Below, in pieces: positions 15,093 to 20,128 of a stretch of DNA of 20,128 nt. Origin of the DNA: Deltaproteobacteria bacterium (lineage in GTDB: Bacteria; Desulfobacterota; DSM-4660; Desulfatiglandales; Desulfatiglandaceae); NCBI GenBank assembly GCA_018644785.1, contig JABGPV010000063.1, forward strand, positions 1 to 20,128. The letters run 5' to 3'. Positions within the stretch are counted from its first letter, which is position 1; every line of letters starts with the position of its first letter. The notes beneath the pieces are model-generated. The model searched no databases. It was not told the DNA's origin and was given only the letters and a program-made list of their open reading frames with translations. The translations under genes and the position numbers were made by a program.

Positions 15093-15356
15093 ATGGTACG
15101 GACACAGATTCAATTGGAGGATGACCAGATTAGCTGGCTGAGGATGGAAGCGAGCGCGAGAGGTGTGTCTGTTTCTCAACTGATTCGTGAAGGTGTCGCC
15201 TTTTTCCGTTCCCGCGAAGAACGCATTCCGGAAGAAAAAAAGAGGCGCGCCCTTGCGGCAGTTGGTCGATTTTCGTCAAGTCTCTCTGATGTTTCTGAGC
15301 GGCATGACGACTATCTGGCAGAGGCTCTTGTAAATGGGGTTCCACGTGGAAAATGA
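15093..15356 (+). CDS. Ribbon-helix-helix antitoxin
   Basis: The 87-residue product has the ribbon-helix-helix layout: a DNA-contacting strand RTQIQLE (3-9), helix DDQISWLRMEASARG (10-24), and a second helix starting VSVSQLIREGV (25-35). The charged C-terminal half (about 38-87) would wrap and neutralise the toxin. It overlaps the PIN toxin gene by 23 bases and is preceded by GGAGG seven bases before the ATG. It likely represses its own operon through the inverted repeat at the promoter. Family clear; pair specificity inferred from adjacency. Confidence 0.85.
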   Translation: MVRTQIQLEDDQISWLRMEASARGVSVSQLIREGVAFFRSREERIPEEKKRRALAAVGRFSSSLSDVSERHDDYLAEALVNGVPRGK

Positions 15357-15765
15357 ACGGGTATTTATCGACACTTCGGCCTTTTACGCCTTGATGGACC
15401 GTTCGGACAGTAATCATGAGAAAGCGGCAGATCAATGGGGATCCCTTCTGGAAAAAGACCTTTATCTCTGTACCGGAAATTATGTTATTGTTGAGTCGCT
15501 GGCGCTATTACAAAGTCGTTTGGGTTTTGAGGCTGGGAACCTCTGGTACCGGGATGTGTTAGGCCTTGTCGACATCCTGTGGATTGACGGTTCAGTGCAC
15601 AATCTGGCGTATGAACTCTGGCTCAGCTTAGGCCGGAGGAGATTGAGTTTTGTTGATTGTGTCAGTTTTGTGGTGATGAGGCATTACAAGATCGGGAAGG
15701 TCTTTGGTTTTGACAGGCATTTTTCAGAACAGGGATTTGAAAATATATGGATGGGGGAGTCTTAA
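15334..15765 (+). CDS. PIN-domain toxin (VapC-like ribonuclease)
   Basis: The 143-residue PIN domain keeps the acidic catalytic set: Asp13 in FIDTSAF, Glu54 in VESLALL, Asp108 in FVDCVSF and Asp127 in FGFDRHF. VapC-like toxins cut RNA, usually tRNA or rRNA, when the antitoxin is degraded. The ATG used has AGAGG nine bases upstream; a GTG four codons later is possible. The overlap with the antitoxin gene couples translation. All four acidic residues are present, so it is probably active. Confidence 0.87.
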   Translation: MGFHVENERVFIDTSAFYALMDRSDSNHEKAADQWGSLLEKDLYLCTGNYVIVESLALLQSRLGFEAGNLWYRDVLGLVDILWIDGSVHNLAYELWLSLGRRRLSFVDCVSFVVMRHYKIGKVFGFDRHFSEQGFENIWMGES

Positions 15766-15800
15766 TAGCGTGCATTTACAGAAATGAAAAGCGCCTACCC

Positions 15801-15830
15801 CAAGGTGAGACCTATCAGGGTCCACCTTTG
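15801..15830. terminator. Hairpin between convergent toxin gene and response-regulator operon, possible two-way terminator
   Basis: CAAGGTGAGACC (15801-15812) pairs with GGTCCACCTTTG (15819-15830) with two single-base bulges around a six-base loop. Downstream on the plus strand a pyrimidine tract with TTTTT begins about 15 bases on; on the minus strand TTTTCATTT follows after about 10 bases. It lies 36 bases past the toxin stop and covers the end of the truncated response-regulator gene. The 11-base direct repeat forms part of its right arm. Confidence 0.4.
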
Positions 15831-15943
15831 ACCTCTATCCCTCTTTTTCTCAATCGCTTGGAGACAACTTCCGCAAAACCCACCTCATCATCAACGAAAA
15901 GAAGCCTGATATCATCTGAATGAACGTCTTCCATATCCGGCAT
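15815..15943 (-). pseudogene. Truncated response-regulator receiver gene (N-terminal 42 residues)
   Basis: Reading the minus strand from ATG at 15943 gives 42 residues. IRLLFVDDEVGFAEV (12-26) holds the acidic pair DD (18-19) of a receiver domain, closely like NVLFVDDEVPFVEA of the intact receiver upstream. Helix 1 (VVSKRLRKRGIEV) follows, then GGP and a stop. The phosphorylation Asp, Thr and Lys positions are missing, so it cannot work as a receiver. It starts 13 bases after the intact receiver gene, apparently the last gene of the operon before it was cut. The break is at the 11-base direct repeat. I found no continuation in any frame at 13472-13649. Confidence 0.75.
15818..15828. repeat. 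11-base direct repeat, right copy
   Basis: GGGTCCACCTT, same orientation as the copy at 13650-13660. It encodes the last residues before the premature stop of the truncated response regulator. Confidence 0.4.
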
Positions 15944-15956
15944 AATCCTGCCCTGT

Positions 15957-16388
15957 TTATGCACGGCGGGTGGTAATCGCTTTCACCCTCGCCTCGATTA
16001 TCTTTTCTTCATGTTTTCTTTTCTTGGCCACGGCCTCTTTCAGCTTATCCATGAGCACGTCCATATCGCACGGCTTCATGAGATAATCAAAAGCGCCAAG
16101 CTTCATCCCTTCTATGCCGGTTTCAACCGTGGCATGACCGGTAAGCATGACCACTTCCACCAGGGGGAACCTTTTCCGGATTTCACCGAGAGTCTCGATG
16201 CCATCCATGCCGGGCATCTTCACATCAAGGATAACCACTTCAACGTTCCGGTCTTTCTCAAGTACATCCAGGGCTTCAAGTCCGCTGAAAGAAGTCACGA
16301 TACTGATATCTCTCTTTTTCAACCGTCTGGACATGGCTTCCACGAAAGGAACCTCGTCGTCCACAAAAAGTACGTTCGCCACAGACAT
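15957..16388 (-). CDS. Single-domain response regulator (receiver only)
   Basis: The 143-residue product is a receiver domain with acidic pair Asp10/Asp11 (FVDDE), phosphoacceptor Asp55 in VVILDVKMPGMDG, Thr83 in MLTGH and Lys105 in LMKP, so all functional positions are present. A basic, probably helical tail (about 115-143) follows and there is no output domain, so it acts by protein contact or as a phosphotransfer intermediate. It lies 76 bases after the histidine kinase and is its likely partner. Confidence 0.93.
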   Translation of the reverse strand: MSVANVLFVDDEVPFVEAMSRRLKKRDISIVTSFSGLEALDVLEKDRNVEVVILDVKMPGMDGIETLGEIRKRFPLVEVVMLTGHATVETGIEGMKLGAFDYLMKPCDMDVLMDKLKEAVAKKRKHEEKIIEARVKAITTRRA

Positions 16389-16464
16389 GAGTTTCTCTCC
16401 TTATATGATAAAAATTTTCATTATTTACGTCAAAACCCTGCAGCCTTATCCCAAACACCGAATT

Positions 16465-18186
16465 TCAGGTATTTTCATTTTTTGATTTCGGCAGGGGCAC
16501 TTTCACTGTAAAGGTGGTTCCCCCGTCGATAACGCTTCGCGCTTCAATACTTCCACCCATTTTCTTAATAATCCCATAGCAGATGGAGAGTCCCAGGCCG
16601 GTACCTTTTCCCACAGGTTTTGTGGTAAAGAACGGATCAAAAATCTTTGCAAGATTCGCCGCAGGAATCCCTGGCCCGTCGTCGGCTACCTCGATCTGGA
16701 GATGATCCCCCATAATGATACTGTTCTCCTCTATCCGAGTCGATATGCGCAGGTTCCCACCGATCTTTTCCATGGCGTCGAGTGCATTATTGATCAGGTT
16801 GAGTAGGACCTGCTGGAGTTCGCTCTGGGAAACCCTCACGGTTGGGAGATTTTCCTGAAGGTTTGAATGGATCTCCACATTGCTGCATTTTGCCCTCTGT
16901 GCCGAGAGTGCGATCAATTCTTCGATCACATCATTCAGCTGAACATCCTGGATTCGGGAATCGGTTTTTTTTGCAAAACTGAGCAGTTTGTGGGTGATTT
17001 CCTTGCAGCGTTTCCCCTGGGTTCGGATCTGATGTAAAGCGCGATGGAATTCACCCAGGTTTTCGCCATCTTTGAATTCCTCTTCTACCAGGAGATCTTC
17101 TATCCAGCCCGCCTCTTCAACCATAATGGCCACCGGATTATTGATTTCATGGGCAATACCGGCCGCCAATTCGCCGACCGAAGCCAATTTCCCCGTCTCG
17201 ACCACCTGCTCGGTAATCATCTCCTTTTCCTTGTCAGATTTCGCAATGCGATTGACCATTCTTCTTGACAGAAAATAGCCTGTGGCCACAATCCCTAAAA
17301 CACCCAACAGCATAAAGGCAATGGCGATTCTGACAGTCCTGTAAAGCTCTCTAAAAGCATCTGACGCCCTTTGCCGGAAGATCAGGCGCCAATTTCCGTC
17401 CTTGAGACAGGCTGTCACGTAAAGCGCGTCTTCCCCGAGTTCATCGACCCCCTCTATAATCTCTGTTTTTCGTTCAATCCCCCCCCCACTCTCCACGAAA
17501 TCCGCACAAGGGCTTCCAGGTGGGATCTCCTTGATGAGCGTGTTCGTTTGCAACTCTCCTTTACGGTTCAGGATGTAGGCAAATCCCGTCTCTCCGATGC
17601 GGATATTCTCCACAAGGTTGTTAAATGCCATGAAATCGATGGTTGCCCTCAATACCCATGATTCCCCATTAAAGTTTTCTCTAACCGCCACAATAAAATG
17701 CGGGAGCCCGCGGAGGCCTAAAAAAACATCACTGATAAAGTTCTTGCTGTTGATGGTCTCTTGGAACCAGTCCGCTGTAGAATAAAGGGCCTTTCCCAAT
17801 TTGAACGGGCCTGCATAGGCCACTTGGATGCCCCGGGCATTCACTACGCCTAAATCCACAAACACAGGACCGAATATCTGCTGCAGCGATTCCAGCCTAT
17901 CCCTCAAAAAGTCCTCGTTTCTCAGTTCTTCAAAGCTGAACGTCGTTGCCAATAAGCGGATGTCCCCTAATTTCTCCTTCAGGAAATTGTCAATATTTTG
18001 TTTATGTTTGAGGACTAATTCCTCCAAGTGGGCGTAGACTTTTTCGTGGTAGGAACTGTCGAACTGGTAAAGGATGATACTGCTGACCACGAGCATGGGC
18101 AGGATCGCAGCAATGATAATGGTCAGGAGCATGTTCCGGGTTAGAAGGTGGTAGTATCTATCTTTTTTCTGTTTGTTTTGTTTCAT
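16465..18186 (-). CDS. Membrane sensor histidine kinase with Cache-like periplasmic domain
   Basis: The 573-residue product has a first transmembrane span at about 19-40, a periplasmic sensor of about 245 residues ([10 protein letters not shown] near 139-148 and [12 protein letters not shown] near 201-212 are typical of Cache domains), and a second span at about 286-307. A short linker leads to the HisKA helix with His346 in GIAHEINNP, then the ATPase domain with N box [10 protein letters not shown] (463-472), DDGPGI (502-507), FDPFFTTKP (516-524) and GTGLGLSI (528-535). The frame continues eight codons upstream to a TTG overlapping the PilZ stop; the ATG at 18186 is preferred, though neither has a good ribosome site. 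It should phosphorylate the downstream receiver. The signal is unknown. Confidence 0.92.
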   Translation of the reverse strand: MKQNKQKKDRYYHLLTRNMLLTIIIAAILPMLVVSSIILYQFDSSYHEKVYAHLEELVLKHKQNIDNFLKEKLGDIRLLATTFSFEELRNEDFLRDRLESLQQIFGPVFVDLGVVNARGIQVAYAGPFKLGKALYSTADWFQETINSKNFISDVFLGLRGLPHFIVAVRENFNGESWVLRATIDFMAFNNLVENIRIGETGFAYILNRKGELQTNTLIKEIPPGSPCADFVESGGGIERKTEIIEGVDELGEDALYVTACLKDGNWRLIFRQRASDAFRELYRTVRIAIAFMLLGVLGIVATGYFLSRRMVNRIAKSDKEKEMITEQVVETGKLASVGELAAGIAHEINNPVAIMVEEAGWIEDLLVEEEFKDGENLGEFHRALHQIRTQGKRCKEITHKLLSFAKKTDSRIQDVQLNDVIEELIALSAQRAKCSNVEIHSNLQENLPTVRVSQSELQQVLLNLINNALDAMEKIGGNLRISTRIEENSIIMGDHLQIEVADDGPGIPAANLAKIFDPFFTTKPVGKGTGLGLSICYGIIKKMGGSIEARSVIDGGTTFTVKVPLPKSKNENT

Positions 18187-18206
18187 TGTCAAAATACAAA
18201 GTCTTA

Positions 18207-18554
18207 TCAAGCCTGAACATCATTTTTGATACGCAACCCTACCAGATAGTGCCCCCTGTAGCGGCCGTCAGCAACAAGGGTGATATGCCTGATTTCCGTT
18301 TCCATCTGTTCAGGCGAACCGCCAGGGTTTTCCGGATTGTATTTCATGAGCAGAACCTGCCCGACCTTCAGGTATTTCAACGCCTTTGACCCTTCGTTGA
18401 CAAGAATCCCCATTCCTGAGGGGGATATATCCCGAACCCGAAATTGAAAGATAGGGTCTTTTTTACTCAAGGAAAACTCCACGCTGCGATATTGATCCAG
18501 AATCGTCCGTGCTTCAGATCGATCTTCAGCCGTCTTTTTTTCAGATTTTTTCAC
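18207..18554 (-). CDS. PilZ-domain protein
   Basis: The 115-residue product is a single PilZ domain with both c-di-GMP contact motifs: RSEAR (12-16, RxxxR) and DISPSG (42-47, D/NxSxxG). The spacing fits, so it probably binds c-di-GMP. It is the first gene of the operon, directly upstream of the histidine kinase with almost no gap, which suggests the second messenger and the phosphorelay act on a shared output such as motility or adhesion; that is inference. The start is GTG with a weak purine-rich site. The 154 bases to the divergent chemoreceptor gene show no promoter I would defend. Confidence 0.85.
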   Translation of the reverse strand: MKKSEKKTAEDRSEARTILDQYRSVEFSLSKKDPIFQFRVRDISPSGMGILVNEGSKALKYLKVGQVLLMKYNPENPGGSPEQMETEIRHITLVADGRYRGHYLVGLRIKNDVQA

Positions 18555-18708
18555 GATGAGTTTCCGTTTGTTCTATTTTTTTTAAATGCAAGCGATCCGC
18601 CGCGCATAAAGTGAGAGAGGCCGGGCAGAGGTTGAAAGACTTGCATCCCACGGGATTGTATTATATTGTTTCGAAAATTTAAAGGATTCCTTTCAGAAGA
18701 GGTTTAAT

Positions 18709-20128
18709 GTGCGGATAACCCTTAAACAGAACATCCTTTTCATGGTGGCTATCATTACTTTTTCCTCCATTCTGGGATGCATACTGCTGATTCAGAACGC
18801 GCGGGTGATCGGAAAAAACCTGCGGGTTGAAATGGAACAACACATTCGCGCCATGTTGGGCCAAAACGCCGAACGGATCGGAACCGCCATGCGGGTCATG
18901 GAAAAGAATGCGGCTGACCTGGCAACGGCAGGTGAGGCATTCTTTGCCATTGTTCACCAAACAGGTCAGGATATTACCCAACAGATCGAGGGTTACCTGG
19001 TGAACAATTTCAAGGATTTTCCAGAGGCCATTGGCGGCGGTCTCTGGTATGAGCCGAATGTTCTCTTTCGTGACAGGGAACGTTTTGGCCCTTACGCCTT
19101 TAGAAAAAACAATCAGGTATTGTTTACCTGGGATCTCAACACGCCGGAGTACGATTACCATAATCAGGACTGGTACCGCCTGGCTATCCCGGAAAATTGG
19201 GATCGGGATCAGCAAAGGGAGCTCAATATTTACTGGACGGATCCCTATTTTGATCAGGCCGCCACCACGGCACTCATGATTACCGTTGATGCATTAATGG
19301 TTGATTCCAAAGACCGCATTATCGGCGTTTCCACTGTAGACTTCAGCCTGGAAAAACTCCAGGAAATGGTGTCAAAAATGACGGCTACGCCCAAATCGCT
19401 TCCCTTTGCGGCGGATATTTCCAGTCGCCTGTTGATTTCATTTCCGGGGAATCCCATGAAAGTTCTGCAGAAACTTAGAACCCTGGAATGGGGTGATGCC
19501 ATTTCTAATGCAGGGCAAATAAAACCCGGGGAAATCCTGGTGAAAACATTGAACCTGAAAGGTGAAGGCTATTCATTGTTCTACACCCTTACAAAGGCTG
19601 GAATGGTTCTGGGTATTCTCGCCCCACAAAAGGAACTCTATGCCAGGATCAACGAACTCAACAATGCCAACATGATCACGTCCATCGCGGTGATTGCTTT
19701 TCAGATTTTGCTGTTCATGGTGATTGCCTTTTTTACGGTAAGACGCATCTGCAATCCCATCAGCAATTTGACCCATGTGGCAGGGGAAATTGCCGAAGGG
19801 AAGCTGATTGATGCCAAAAAAACGCTGGACAAACTTCATGGCAGGTTTACGTCCAGCAGGGATGAAACCGGCCTTCTCTTTTCTGCGGTTCAAAGCATGG
19901 CCGAAAAACTCAATGCATTGATTGGCCAGATTCAGCAGTCCGGCAGCCAGGTGACATCTTCTTCTACTGAGATCGCCGCATCTTCCAGAGGATTGGAAGC
20001 GACCATGAACCAGCAGGCCGCATCTACAGCCCAGGTCAGTGCATCGTCAAAAATGATTTCCCAAACAGCGGAAACCCTTGCCGGTACCGTGGATGAGGTG
20101 TCGACGGCCACGATCGAGACGGCGGAGC
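18709..20128 (+). CDS. Methyl-accepting chemotaxis protein (3' end outside window)
   Basis: The frame is open from GTG 18709 to the window edge, giving 473 residues. AAGAGG (18697-18702) lies six bases before the start. An N-terminal transmembrane span (about 9-28) precedes a large periplasmic Cache-type ligand domain with QDWYRLA (153-159) and YWTDPYFD (175-182), then a second span (about 322-344) and a HAMP domain beginning RRICNPISNLTHVAGEIAEG. The cytoplasmic signalling helix begins with repeated Ser/Ala-rich heptads (SSTEIAASS); the conserved receptor tip and stop lie beyond the window. It probably senses a small molecule and signals to CheA. It is transcribed away from the PilZ/kinase operon. 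Confidence 0.9.
   Translation, partial: MRITLKQNILFMVAIITFSSILGCILLIQNARVIGKNLRVEMEQHIRAMLGQNAERIGTAMRVMEKNAADLATAGEAFFAIVHQTGQDITQQIEGYLVNNFKDFPEAIGGGLWYEPNVLFRDRERFGPYAFRKNNQVLFTWDLNTPEYDYHNQDWYRLAIPENWDRDQQRELNIYWTDPYFDQAATTALMITVDALMVDSKDRIIGVSTVDFSLEKLQEMVSKMTATPKSLPFAADISSRLLISFPGNPMKVLQKLRTLEWGDAISNAGQIKPGEILVKTLNLKGEGYSLFYTLTKAGMVLGILAPQKELYARINELNNANMITSIAVIAFQILLFMVIAFFTVRRICNPISNLTHVAGEIAEGKLIDAKKTLDKLHGRFTSSRDETGLLFSAVQSMAEKLNALIGQIQQSGSQVTSSSTEIAASSRGLEATMNQQAASTAQVSASSKMISQTAETLAGTVDEVSTATIETAE

Noticed and set aside
15353..15356. ATGA overlap as the toxin start
   Set aside because: That ATG is not in the frame of the PIN domain; the in-frame starts are 15334 or 15346.
18630..18644. 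Sigma-54-like GG..GC promoter upstream of the chemoreceptor
   Set aside because: The GG-to-GC gap is 11 bases rather than 10 and the flanking bases do not fit.

Overview
The window reads as chromosomal DNA of an anaerobic Gram-negative bacterium, most likely a Desulfobacterota (delta-proteobacterial) sulfate reducer or relative. This is inferred from the gene mix: an NrfD-type membrane subunit beside a periplasmic octaheme cytochrome, an ECF nickel importer, ADP-forming acyl-CoA synthetase subunits, a PilZ protein, a Cache-type sensor kinase and a chemoreceptor. No rRNA, tRNA or CRISPR array was seen, so the taxonomy rests on gene content alone.

Layout. (1) 1-3317, + strand: the 3' part of an NrfD/PsrC-like quinol-interacting subunit, an octaheme hydroxylamine-oxidoreductase-like cytochrome c, a strong terminator, and a small unrecognised exported protein. 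(2) 3409-8302, + strand: a nickel-uptake operon behind a near-consensus promoter and a leader with a long hairpin. The order is nikK-like (DUF4198), an OprB-type porin, nikM/cbiM, nikL, nikQ/cbiQ and nikO/cbiO. It could carry metal from outside the cell to the cytoplasm: porin in the outer membrane, two periplasmic-facing metal proteins, then the ECF S, T and A components. (3) 8405-9055: a HAD phosphatase. (4) 13471 down to 9151, - strand: a four-gene operon of an IclR regulator, two ADP-forming acyl-CoA synthetase alpha-type proteins and one ATP-grasp beta subunit. (5) About 13650-15830: an accessory-looking module with an AAA ATPase/DUF4143 protein preceded by a perfect 12-bp-arm palindrome, a 13-bp inverted repeat, and a ribbon-helix-helix/PIN toxin-antitoxin pair. 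An 11-base direct repeat lies at both edges, and the right copy sits exactly where a response-regulator gene has been cut short. (6) 18554 down to 15815, - strand: PilZ protein, Cache histidine kinase, stand-alone receiver protein, and a truncated second receiver gene. (7) 18709 to the end, + strand: a methyl-accepting chemotaxis protein cut by the window edge.

The points most worth checking are the NrfD plus octaheme cytochrome pair (possible quinol-linked reduction of nitrogen oxides), the porin-containing nickel system with its structured leader, and the palindrome-controlled AAA ATPase/toxin-antitoxin module next to the broken response regulator.
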